From NCBI GenBank assembly GCA_907163345.1, contig CAJQUN010000035.1, positions 2,415,973 through 2,479,972 on the forward strand: a DNA stretch of 64,000 bases, written 5' to 3'. The notes beneath the pieces are model-generated. The model had not been told where the DNA came from. It saw only the letters and a program-made list of their open reading frames with translations, and ran no database searches. The first letter of the stretch is position 1; each line of letters opens with the position of its first letter. The stretch comes from Haberlea rhodopensis. Taxonomy: Eukaryota; Streptophyta; Magnoliopsida; Lamiales; Gesneriaceae. Positions 32,401 to 41,895 of the stretch are shown in pieces. Position numbers and translations under genes: made by a program.

Positions 32401-33567
32401 AAGTGCAGTGGCTATTTGACCCACTTGGGTATTCAAGGTTTGAATGCTCGATCTTGTTTCCTGTTGAAATTTAGTAACATTGTGAGCAAGATCTTGAATT
32501 ATAACCTCTAACCTATCAGTAGTAGAAGGATAATTGGGTTGTTGTTGTGCCCTCTGAAAAGGTGGTCTGTATGGCGGAGGGTGTTGTTGTGGCGCTTGAG
32601 GAGGGACGTGATTTATCGATTGCGGTCCATAACTCAAGTTAGGGTGGTCTCTCCATCCTGGATTGTATGTATTGGAGTAAGGGTCATGTCTTCGTTGGGG
32701 CTGTCCCGGAAATCCCCCTGCTGCATGCACTTGCTCAGCTGATGTCTCTTGAAATGATGGGCATGCATCAGTGGTATGACTCATCTCCAAACATATACCA
32801 CAAGGTTTTGCCTTTCCCACATTGCCACCTGACATACCACGCACAAGAAACGTCAAATCTATCAGTTGTTGTTCAAGGCTGGAAACATTTACCTCCCCTT
32901 GTTTCCTTTGTGCTGGTTCCTGTCGAAAGTTGCCAAACTGCTGTGAGTTGGCTGCCATGTTGGCTATCAAGCTCCGCGCATCATCCGGTGTTTTATCGAC
33001 AAAGGCTCCCCCACTCGCAGCATCGACTAAGTTCCTGTCACTAGACAATAAACCTTCATAAAAGTATTGAATGGGTAAGTGTGCACTTATCTGGTGTTGT
33101 GGGCAACTTGCACACAGCTTTTTGAATCGTTCCCAATACTCATGCAATGTTTCTCCACTGAATTGTCTAATGGAGTAGATCTCCTTGCGTATGTTAGCCG
33201 CTCTTGATGCTGGAAAGTACTTCTCCAAAAATGTTCTTTGGAGGTCCGTCCATGTTGTGATGGATCCTGGTGGTAGGTAGAAGAGCCAGTCTTTCGCCGC
33301 ATCCTTTAAAGAAAAAGGGAAAGCCCTTAACTTGATTTGATCTTCAGTAATTCCCGTCGGTTTCATGGTGGTGCAAACCACATGAAACTCCATCAGATGC
33401 TTGTGGGGATCCTCTCCTGCGAGTCCATGAAAAGAAGGCAACAAATGTATGAGTCCCGATTTAAGTTCAAAACTTACATTAGTTGCGAAAGCAGGAAAAG
33501 TTATGCAGAGAGGTTGTTGGTCCAAATCTGGATTGGCCAGTTGGCGTAGACTTTGGTTTGCAGCCAT
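29467..33567 (-). CDS. Athila gag-protease-RT-RNase H polyprotein
   Basis: 1366 codons from a true ATG. Gag occupies residues 1-330, with a CCHC zinc knuckle at 256-269 (CGICLEMSHTTDAC). The aspartic protease motif DLGASINVMP is at 571-580 (DLG instead of the usual DTG/DSG; DLG is common in Athila). RT spans about 860-1050 with catalytic FMDDF at 1020-1024. RNase H starts near 1165 (CDASDYAVG; then TEKELLAVV and YSDHAAL). The last 30 or so codons are out of frame: the true continuation lies in the integrase frame. The ORF starts about 200 bp inside the primer site. No internal stop. Confidence 0.95.
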   Translation of the reverse strand: MAANQSLRQLANPDLDQQPLCITFPAFATNVSFELKSGLIHLLPSFHGLAGEDPHKHLMEFHVVCTTMKPTGITEDQIKLRAFPFSLKDAAKDWLFYLPPGSITTWTDLQRTFLEKYFPASRAANIRKEIYSIRQFSGETLHEYWERFKKLCASCPQHQISAHLPIQYFYEGLLSSDRNLVDAASGGAFVDKTPDDARSLIANMAANSQQFGNFRQEPAQRKQGEVNVSSLEQQLIDLTFLVRGMSGGNVGKAKPCGICLEMSHTTDACPSFQETSAEQVHAAGGFPGQPQRRHDPYSNTYNPGWRDHPNLSYGPQSINHVPPQAPQQHPPPYRPPFQRAQQQPNYPSTTDRLEVIIQDLAHNVTKFQQETRSSIQTLNTQVGQIATALNRVEATGSTTLPSQTVVNPRENVNAITTRSGKELEVPETIEKEPTKGEEEKEVGGKTGIEHETPKGNPPSFSEYKVPPPFPQALKDNRKDAGLKGLYGTFRRCEINIPLLDAIQQVPRYAKFLKELCTAKRSHRLKGPQKVELGENVSTVIQRKIPAKCKDPGMFSIPCTIGTTRLEKAMLDLGASINVMPYSIYASLQLGPLSPTGVVIQLADRSSAYPRGLIEDVLVQVNELVFPADFYILDMENGDKSSPILLGRPFLKTSKTKIDVHSGTLTMEFDGEIVTFNIYDAMKYPCNNDDTVYSVDVIKYLSQEVFENTGKDELESTLTTDMEKEDEAPPLMNEVKHTVDALDDTPELSQSGTVSFISLPVSNTRIPPSVLQAPKIELKPLPTHLKYVFLGEGNTLPVIISNKLGDDQEKDLIHVLKEHKTAIGWTIADIKGINPSTCMHRILLEEGGSLTRQPQRKLNPPMMDVVKEEILKLLSVGVIYPISDSQWVSPVQVVPKKTGITVIKNKDDELIPTRIQNGWRVCIDYRKLNAVTRKDHFPLPFIDQMLERLACHSFYCFLDGYLGYFQIAIAPEDQEKTTFTCPFGTFAYRRMPFGLCNAPATFQRCMVSIFSEFIEHILEVFMDDFTVYGNSFKDCLSSLTLVLKKCIDTNLVLNSEKCHFMVEQGIVLGHVVSANGIEVDKAKIDVMQSLPYPTCVRDVRSFLGHAGFYKRYIKDFAKIATPLCKLLQKDVPFEMTNEGKSAFDTLKKSLTSTPIIQPPDWNKPFEIMCDASDYAVGAVLGQKEGNASHAIYYASKTLNDAQRNYSTTEKELLAVVFALEKFRSYLLGTKVIVYSDHAALRYLMTKKEAKPRLIRWILLLSEFDIQIKDKKGSENKVVDHLSRLPHLDDELCLKEEFPDEHLFPIHDNLPWYAHLVNFLASNLLPHELLGPNEPRSEVMSSTTSGMTLTYGRTVRTKSFDSAYPRQR

Positions 33568-33767
33568 ATCGTTCCTTTCCTATGCTTCTTGTCTCCGAGT
33601 ATCTCTCCTTCTTTGGTGCAGCGTCCTCTCGATTTCTGGATCGTAATATGAATTATCCTTGTAATCAAATGATCCGCCTGTACTCATCAACAAACCTCAG
33701 TAGTAATGCGGGAAAACTAATATAACAAATGAAATAACAAAAAAAACGACACTAATAAATATTGCCT

Positions 33768-33785
33768 TCCCCGGCAACGGCGCCA
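33768..33785 (-). other. Primer-binding site of Athila, tRNA-Asp type
   Basis: The minus strand reads TGGCGCCGTTGCCGGGGA, five bases inside the 5' LTR. Confidence 0.92.
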
Positions 33786-33790
33786 AAATT

Positions 33791-35294
33791 TGGTGTGCGT
33801 TTTTATCGTGTATGCCCAAATTAACCATTCTTCAGTTAATGACAAAAAATATGTAGTAGTGGAAGTAGGGATCGATCTCACAGGGAAGGTAAATTTATTT
33901 TGTGCCAAAGCGAATAGTAACAAGGGGGTTTAGGATGAATGATTACTACTAAGCAAATTCTAAAATTAAACTAATTAACGAGATTACTAAGATGATTAAA
34001 CTTATGAGAGCGAAGCGATTCTTGGTTTCCAGGTAACCGTACTTTTGGAAAATTATCTTTTAGTCATCAAATCAAAACATTCGAATTCTTTCAATTATCT
34101 ATCGATTGGAAATTCAATTCCTACTCATCTTATTCGTAGTCAAAGAGAAAACAGCATTCAATTCAACCCTTATCAAATCTCTAATCACCACTACAGCCGT
34201 TAATGATTAAATCAATGATAGTTTTCAAAACTAATGAGTTCGATAAATCTAATCAATGAAAACTACAGCCGTTAAAATTGATTACTCAACCGTTTCTCCT
34301 AAGAATTCAACAACACCTACAGCCGGTTAATTATTGATCTTAGTTGTTTCTTAACAAACTATCGATTATGCAATTGAATATTAGGTGATCGGTCTAATAC
34401 ACAAACACAACAATCATGGAATTCGAAATTTAAGAAACGAATTGAAATCGAATTATAATTCAACAATCAAAGCAAATTTTCATAAAAGGTTCAATTCCAA
34501 AAGCAGGTATCCCTTCAACCAAGAATCGAAGAGTTTTAGCCTAGCATAATTAAATCTGAAAACAATAAAAATTCAATGGAAAACATTAAATAAATAAAGA
34601 AAAAGAAATTACTATTATAAATCACGATTCCGGCTTGTCGATTCCGGTTCCGTTCTTCGTTGTTCTTGAAGAAAACTTGAAAACAAATTAATCTAAAATC
34701 TCCAAAATATTCTAAAGTATGAAAAAACTATGAAAAACTTCCTGCTAAAGACTGAATTTATCGAGTTATGGGGGTTGGTGGTTGATAAAATAGGTTACAA
34801 TCTTCTAAACATGGTAAAAGACCTAATTTCCTTATTTTCGGACTCTTCGGCGATCGATCGCCTGATGTGTGGCGATCGATCGCGAGGCTTTTATTTTTCA
34901 GAAAAATCATTGAGGCGATCGATCGCTATAAAGTGGCGATCGATCGCCGAGCTCCAGTAGACTTTGGCGATCGATCGCCACTCCTTCGCGATCGATCGCT
35001 GACTCTTCAAATTTGTTGAAAATGTTCTGTCCATAGGCGATCGATTGCCACTTCCGGGGGATCGATTGCCACTTCCAAAATTACGTTTTTGCCCTTTTCT
35101 TGATCAACTTTGAGTCCTTGTCATGTCCATGTCTCTCCTTGGTCTTTACACATCGTTTTTAGCTCGTTTTCTTCGATTTTACCTACAATTACACAAATAT
35201 ACGATTAGGTAGCATACGTATCAATTTATCTATCAAAACCTACCAAATCGTAGACAATTAAGCACTCAAGATGTGTCTATTTCTAGTCACATCA
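33791..35294 (-). mobile_element. 5' LTR of the autonomous Athila
   Basis: It is near-identical to 25422..26926 and includes the same eight palindromes. One site has a GGGGATCG variant. It is followed on the right by the target duplication agtac. Confidence 0.93.
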
Positions 35295-35756
35295 AGTACC
35301 GTCCTCACATGTTGTAACAGCCAGAGAATATACCCAACCAGCGTATATCTCTCATGCCAAAGCATATGTAGCATACCTATCGTGGCAACAATCACAGCCA
35401 AAGCATATGCCCCACATTGTCATATCTATCGTGGCAATGATCTCAGCCAAAGCATATGCGACATATCTATCGTGGCATACATCTCAACCATATAAATATC
35501 ATTAATGTACATGCATATGATACCGCTAATCATATGATACCATGCTCACATCATCATCATAATAATATCATATACCCGTACGTCAACACGTACCTGTTCT
35601 GCGACACACACGATATAAATTAGGCGTCAATGTCTAACCGCCTCGTTGCCCCGTCCCCTGTGATGATGCTACAACAATATGAACAATATATCATGTTACA
35701 AGAGGCTTCAAAAACAAAGTCCACAAAAATATCACATTTTTGAAAAGTTAAACCCT

Positions 35757-35975
35757 ACCGATCGATCTCATGTTTTGACGCGATCGATCGCCTAAAGTTT
35801 TGGTCATGAGCGATCGATCTCTCATGTCCATGCGATCGATCGCCTCACCCTTTGAAAAAACATTCTACCTCGATGCGATCGATTGCTTCCTTGAAGCGAC
35901 CGATCGCTCAGTGCACCACCACTCTCATGTTTAGCAACAAGCGATCGATTGCCTCCTACGTAGTGATCGATCGCC
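35757..35975 (-). repeat. Paired-palindrome module, four pairs, in the second Tekay LTR
   Basis: Sites aligned on the GATCGATC core start at 35757, 35779, 35809, 35831, 35874, 35895, 35940 and 35962. Within-pair distances are 22, 22, 21 and 22 bp. Read in the element's own direction, between-pair distances are 66, 65 and 52 bp, close to the 63, 63 and 52 bp of the solo LTR at 48 kb. The module begins about 750 bp from the LTR start. Confidence 0.9.
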
Positions 35976-36795
35976 TCCTCTGTTTTCTGAAAAACCATGA
36001 CGATTTCCTACCACTTTTCTTTGTGTTTCTCCTACACCTCACTTCCTACTATTACAATTTGTTTCATGGACTATCAAGTATCATATAAACATGTTTCTAT
36101 CATCATATAGCTCAAATGTGTACACTATAACTCATATCAAAACAAACACCATCAAATTCCATGCTTCAACTTCAAGTCCTCTTTTACTACCATAAGCAAG
36201 GATACAAAGCACATAAACTTTACCAAGATGTTAGGAAGTCACTTCTCCCAACTTTCTATCTTGATTCCCAAGTGCAAATCCAAGAAAAAGATGGAAAGAG
36301 GAAGCAAAGGGTTGAAGAGAATTTTGTAGAGATTTTAGGTGTTTATGGTGTAGTATGTGATTACAATCTGATTTTACCTTTAATATAAGCTCTTCTAACT
36401 TAACTCAAAATCATATGAAATGCAACTCACATACACACCCCATTCCCATTCAAATTCAAATGCAAATCCCCTCAAATGCATGGTAAATGTAAGGACATAT
36501 CCAACTATGTGATGCATTTCTATGTTAAGGCTATATAGCATATGAACCCACCTTCTTTCATTTCTCACATATACATATTCATTTTGTTAATTCCATCTAA
36601 GTTTCATTCATACATAGCTTTACTCCTGCTCGGTTCAATCCGAACCCGAGGCCACATCGTACTGTAATTAATCATAATTACACCATAATCATATCACACA
36701 TGTATACGTCATATCGAGGCATGACATTTCTCCCCTACTTATTGAATTTCTCCCTCGAAATTGCATATACATATAACATGAACATATACTCAATC

Positions 36796-38013
36796 CTACA
36801 ATCCTACTGCAATAAGGTACAAAGCATAATCATATATGTAACAATGCAGTAAATACTCATCAACAGTATCATAAAACTGCAAAATCATACCAGAAAATAA
36901 CTCAGGATACTGATGTATCATATGCTGCTCCGTCTCCCACGTTGCCTCCTCGACACCCCGTCGATCCCACTGTATTTTGACCATTGGTATCACTTTATTT
37001 CTCAATCTTCGCTCAGCTCTATCCATAATCTTTACTGGTCGTTCTACATATGACACGTCTGTATCCAACTGTACTTCAGCTGGGTGCAATACATGACTCG
37101 GATCTGGTTCATATTTCCTCAATAACGAAACATGAAACACAGCGTGGATAATACTCAATGCTGGCGGTAAGGCCAATCGATATGCCAACGTACCAATGCG
37201 TTGCAACACCTCATAAGGACCAACATACCCTGGAGACAACTTTCCATGCTTACCAAATCGTACCACACCTTTAAAAGGTGAGATTTTCAAGAATACTTGA
37301 TCACCAACTTGAAATTCAAATGGTCTACGTCGCTTATTGGCATAAGCATCTTGTCGATCCTGCGCAGCTTTTAATTTCAATCTGATTAGTTTCACTTTCT
37401 CCTCCATTTCACGTAGTATCTCTGGTCCATGGAGTGCAGTATGATCGACATCATCTCAATATAATGGTGATCTACATCGTCGCCCATACAGTGCCTAAAA
37501 TGGTTCCATCTGTATACTAGTTTGATAACTATTATTATACAAAAATTCCACTAATGGCAACGACTCTTGCCACGAGTTTTCAGACTCCAGTACACATGCC
37601 CGTAACATATCCTCAAGTGTCTGTATTGTACGCTCTGTCTGTCCATCTGTTTGAGGATGATACGCTGTACTCAATCGTATTTCAGTCCCTAATGCTGACT
37701 GTAATCCTTCCCAAAAATGAGAAGAAAATCTCGGATCTCTGTCCGATACAATGGATACTAGTATTCCATGTAGTCTCACTACATTTTGAATGTATAACTG
37801 CGCCATTTTCAAGTAGGTGTATGTCATACTGTATGGTATGAAGTGAGCTACTTTTTCAGTCTGTCAACGACTACCCAAATCGCATCAAATCCAGAGGAAG
37901 TCCGTGGCAAATGGGTAACAAAATCCATTGTAACATGTTCCCATTTCCATTGAGGAATTTCCAAACTTCTCAATTCACCTCCTGGTCTTTGTCGTTCTGC
38001 TTTTACTTGTTGA
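36796..38013 (-). pseudogene. Tekay chromovirus integrase and chromodomain, decayed
   Basis: From right to left: the start of the integrase core (FVTHLPRTSSGFDAIWVVVDRL), the core (SDRDPRFSSHFW, AYHPQTDGQTERTIQTLEDML), then the C-terminal GPYEVLQRIG region and a chromodomain (VKIMDRAERRLRNKVIPMVKIQW...EEATWE). Stops and frame changes lie around 37410..37500 and 37830. The C-terminus runs some 30 residues past the usual ELF end. Upstream pol is missing: the copia fragment abuts at about 38013. It belongs with the LTR ending at 36726. Confidence 0.88.
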
Positions 38014-38015
38014 AA

Positions 38016-38754
38016 TTAGAATCTTTGGGATACCAGAGACCAACATTCTGAGACCCCTTCAAGTTTAAGAATACGCTTAGCAGCAATAAAGTGAGATTGC
38101 TTAGGATCAGATTGAAATCTGGCACACATGCAGACGGAAAACATAATATCAGGCCGGCTCGCTGTAAGATATAACAGCGATCCGATCAGACCTCGATACA
38201 TTGTTACCTCAACTGTTGTTCCCCCTTCGTCTTTATCTAGCTTGATTGATGGACTCATTGGAGTTGAAGCAGTTGAGCAAGTCTCTATACCAAACCGTTT
38301 AAGTAGCTCCTTAGTGTACTTGGTTTGATTAATGAAGATTCCATTATCGAGCTATTTTACTTGTAGACCCAGGAAGAAAGATAATTCTCTCATCATACTC
38401 ATCTCAAACTGTCCCTGCATTAACTTAGAGAACTTCTCGCGGGTTAGTTGTCCCAAAAATAATATCATCAACATATATTTGAACTAACAAAGTATGTTCC
38501 CCCTTAATAAATTTAAATAAAGTTGTATCTACTGAACCGATCTGAAAATCATGATCCAGAAGAAATTGAGACAGAGTGTCATACCAGGCTCTTGGAGCTT
38601 GTTTAAGTCCATACACTGCTTTATTCAGTAAATAAATGTGATCTGGAAACGAGTGATTATAAAATCCAAGAGGTTGTTCGATGTAGACTTCCTCATGAAG
38701 TTTACCATTAAGAAATGCACTCTTCACGTCGATCGGTCTGGTCTGTTTTGTCAT
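38016..38754 (-). pseudogene. Ty1/copia reverse transcriptase fragment
   Basis: It carries RT motifs DVKSAFLNG, VYGLKQAPRAWYD and YVDDIIFG (38425..38754), then a frame-broken linker, then GSLLYLTASRPDIMFSV (38016..38258). Both ends are abrupt and no LTR is recognisable. It is a truncated, dead fragment joined to the Tekay integrase. The YVDDIIFG type suggests a SIRE-like lineage (weak). Confidence 0.85.
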
Positions 38755-39569
38755 CTTTAAAATCCGGAACTAACATATATTTATATATATTATTCTTTAA
38801 GTTGGTATGAATATATTTGGTGTTATTTTTTATTTGGAAGTGTTTGTTAAACATTATATTAATTAAATTAATATATATTTGGTGTTAGTATGAGTGATAC
38901 TATGATGATTCCAGTTGCATGCATTTATTTATATACTTCTTGAATTTGGTAAGAATATTTTTGTTGATTTAACATGGTTTTAGAATTTAATTTTATTAGG
39001 CGTGTCCCAGCCGTGTCGTATCCTGAAATTTTTTTTAAATTTGTGTCGCTGTGTCCGTGTCTCGTCGTGTCAGTGTCATCGAAAGCACCCGGTGACCAAA
39101 CTGGTTTCTTAGTAGGCTTGCTGCATTCTTTGAATCAAAAGCACCCGATGACCAAACTGGTTTCTTAGGTCCCTATGATTACTAATGACATGGAATTTAC
39201 TTTTCAAGAACTTCAAATTTTCAAGAGTCTCTTGTATGACAAAACCATATATCTCTACAGTTCAATGCTAAATTCGAGATTATGGCCAAGCAACTTTTGT
39301 ATCAGAATTCCACAAAACGAGCATTTAAAAACAAGTTGCACTTAAAATTCCAAAAAAACACATCAGAGTTGCCCAAAGTCTATGTTTCTCATTATGAAGT
39401 TATCCAAATGCCTAAAGTGCCTAGAAACAAAGTCACCATTATGGAGAATATAAGAATGGTTAAATAATAAACATTAGGTATTTAAAAGGAACTAAAAAGG
39501 AAAAAAAAATAGATAACATTTTATTCCCAAAGCTTTGAGCAGTCAAATCCGTCTGTTATTGTATCATTA
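38755..39569. other. Intergenic, no gene recognised
   Basis: AT-rich. A 28-bp phrase 'aaagcacccgrtgaccaaactggtttctta' occurs twice (about 39081 and 39139). A T/G-rich run 'gtgtcgctgtgtccgtgtctcgtcgtgtc' lies near 39045. A short plus-strand ORF at 39282..39467 has no family motif. Confidence 0.45.
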
Positions 39570-39689
39570 TCAATAGAAGTACCCTCGGCACTTCATAGAT
39601 CCACACAAGCACTCTTTCTTTCCTTTGTCTACATTCTCAGGCGGAACCCTCCCATAATCATGTGACAGCTCTCTCATGGGGGAATATGT
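39570..39689 (-). pseudogene. Orphan post-SET exon of a SUVH-like histone methyltransferase
   Basis: On the minus strand, a clean acceptor (tttctttgctatcag) leads into 39 codons and a TGA. The block reads PMRELSHDYG, then ENVDKGKKECLCGSMKCRGYFY. The C-x-C-x(4)-C post-SET pattern with terminal CRG.., and the ELxxDYG end of the SET domain, match SUVH1/3-type H3K9 methyltransferases. The conserved Tyr of ELTYDYG is His here. No SET, pre-SET or SRA domain was found to the right before the SNAP33 gene. It is probably a gene relic; a captured fragment is possible. Confidence 0.6.
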
Positions 39690-40850
39690 CTGATAGCAAA
39701 GAAAGGAATATGGAGATATCATTCAGATACGTGCATCAAGCCCATGCAGAATGTACAGGACAAGAAAATCAGGAAGACACCGAAACACTTAGATGATTGT
39801 ATGGTTTATCAGTAAAATAGTTTTGAAGTAATGGCGTTGTGAATAATAATATAGGATTCATAAACACCGTTGTATTCATTTGTTACAAGGGGGTATAGTA
39901 GCACAGTATAATAGTTGTCAATTTTACTCAAAACATTCATAGAGATAATTCAAAATAAACTTCCTATGTCCCTAACTCCTCTTTTTTTTATGATATTCTT
40001 CTCCCTTCTCTCTATAAAATCTGGAGGTTGAGCGACCGTCGAAGTAGCTCTTATATCAGATTCATTATTACTTGCACGTAAGACCCATTACACAATTATT
40101 TTATGAAAGGAAAAAAACCAAAGTCTCTTAAACCCTAAGTATAATATCCTAAACAAAATATTCCAATACAACAAATGCACAGGGTAAAACCCTATCATCC
40201 AGAGGCTTTTAGCAACGAAAATCTATCCTTCCCGACCACAAAATACAAACCATTTTATCCAATAATTCACAGATCAAAAGAGAGTTAAAAAAAATACAAG
40301 CAAAGGTGGAAGAAGAAGAAGAATTAGATACGTAATCGCAGAGGCGCTGGAGTTCGTCTTTGGACAACTACTGATTCTCTTTCACCTGTCCAAATCCATA
40401 CATGTAACAGAGAAGTATGTATGCAGAGATCTATTGCACTGAAAATAGAACAGAAATTGTGGGTAAAGAAGAATCGAGAATGAAAATTGAAAGGAAATGA
40501 ATGAAAAATAAATATCAACCTAAATGTTGTTGGAGCATTTTGCGGTAGAATAGAAAATGAAACCCCATAAGATACTACGAAGAAGAAGCTATTGGAGCAT
40601 TCTTCGGTCAAATCAAGCAGAAATTTAAGGCATAAGCTAGCGTGACAATCTCGTAAATAAGTATGAGAAGGCAACTGAAATCAGCCGACAAAAATAGCTC
40701 TCTTATATATTGTTATTATTTATTAATTACAATATATGGTCAATTCAATATAAATTTAATCTTCGACTTATTATTGTTTATTCATGCAAAACAATGTAAA
40801 GGAAATACCGAAGATAAAATGTCAATTTAAAACAAAATATATTATTTTAA
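39690..40850. other. Intergenic between the SUVH-like exon and the MITE
   Basis: I see no coding domain. A 116-codon minus-strand ORF (40324..40674) is rich in Phe and His and has no motif; I do not call it a gene. Confidence 0.45.
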
Positions 40851-41161
40851 CGGGTAAATTGCATAAAACCCCTTGCGTTATAGTAAATATGCACGGACCC
40901 CAACGTGTTAACAAAATCGAGGGGGTTTTGTGCATGTTTTAAGAAAATTGAGAGGTTTTTTTTGTTTAACACATGAGATTTCATGCGGTGTTTAAAAAAA
41001 GGTTTTTTTTTTGCTTTTTTTTATAATACGGGGGAGTGGGTTTATGCCAAGGTCAATAAAATAGAGGGTTTTTTTTTTTTTTGGAAAATTTTATTAACAC
41101 ATGAGAGTTTCATGTATATTTACAAAACAAATGGGGTTTTATGCAATTTACCCTATTTTAA
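40843..41161. mobile_element. MITE with perfect 21-bp TIRs and an 8-bp TSD
   Basis: GGGTAAATTGCATAAAACCCC (from 40852) is matched by its exact reverse complement ending at 41153. Both ends are flanked by tattttaa (40843..40850, 41154..41161). The 303-bp element is non-coding. An 8-bp duplication points to a hAT-type mobiliser, though the left end carries one extra C. T-rich runs inside vary in length. Confidence 0.85.
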
Positions 41162-41640
41162 AAAAATAATATTTGTTTGACCAAATATAAGATTTATAAT
41201 TTCTAATATCTCCTTGATTTTTGTTTTTTATACGTATTTGATGATCATTTTGCAACAAAAAAGAATTAAATAAAAGTTATAAATCAAAACCAATATTTGA
41301 ACAAAGTCGTTTCAAACTATCCAAAATGAATTATTTTATGGGTTTAAAAAAAATTGAGTTTCATGCTGAGGTCAAGAAAATGGAGGGTTTTTTTGCCTAT
41401 TTTATTAACGAATGGGAGTTTCATGCATATTTACCAAAAGACAGCGTTTTATGAAATTTATCCTATTTTAAAATTAATCTTTGTTTGACCAATATTTTGA
41501 AATATAACATTTATAATTTCTAATATCTCCTTGATATTTGTTTTTTATATGTATTTGATGGTCATTTTGCAACAAAAAGAATTAAATAAAAGTCACAAAT
41601 CAAAACTAATATTTGAACAAAGTTATTTTTCAAACTATCC
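41040..41640. repeat. Direct duplication of about 310 bp overlapping the MITE
   Basis: 41040..41315 (MITE right half plus flank 'ttataatttctaatatctccttga...ttgcaacaaa') recurs with divergence at 41355..41625. The second copy therefore carries a half-MITE with only the right TIR, in mutated form (gaaatttatcctatttta). Confidence 0.75.
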
Positions 41641-41895
41641 AAAAATGAATTTTATGGACTACAAAATATTCATTAGCAAAAAATTCAAGCAATCAAAAGA
41701 TCGAAACTTGTAGTGCAGCAAAGATAACGGACACTTCAAAGATATCCCCATCGAGAGATAATTATTGTCGAAGTATCCAAATAAAAAAGAAACAGAACAA
41801 ATATCAATAGTACTCACAGCTTTACTTCCAAAATACAAAAAATAAGAACATGAAACAGCTAAACCAAAAACAAGTATATATCTGAGTTTATTTCA

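Larger units (their letters stand above)
25417..35299 (-). mobile_element. Autonomous Athila element, nearly intact (with TSD)
   Basis: LTRs 25422..26926 and 33791..35294 are flanked by the perfect target duplication agtac (25417..25421, 35295..35299). Primer site, gag-protease-RT-RNase H and integrase are all present on the minus strand. The only obvious lesion is one frameshift between RNase H and integrase. LTRs differ at roughly 15-20 positions by eye (about 1 percent), so the insertion is recent. There is no env-like ORF between integrase and the 3' LTR. Confidence 0.95.
24925..36726 (-). mobile_element. 3' LTR of a second Tekay element, split by Athila
   Basis: On the minus strand the LTR starts TGTCATGCCTCG at 36726, directly after a purine tract (aagtaggggagaaa, 36727..36740) and the integrase-chromodomain region. 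It ends GAGGACCCCACA at 24925. Removing the nested Athila element and one TSD leaves about 1924 bp. It carries a four-pair palindrome module (35757..35975) and three copies of a roughly 50-bp 'gccaaagcatatg...tatcgtggca' repeat (35340..35485). It inserted in the 3' LTR of the LARD-like element. The 5' half of this Tekay element is lost. Confidence 0.8.

Noticed and set aside
32063..33725. Several plus-strand ORFs of 60-125 codons
   Set aside because: They are antisense shadows of the Athila polyprotein on the minus strand.
40324..40674. 116-codon ORF upstream of the SUVH-like exon, considered as its missing SET domain
   Set aside because: No SET, pre-SET or SRA motif; composition is Phe/His-rich.
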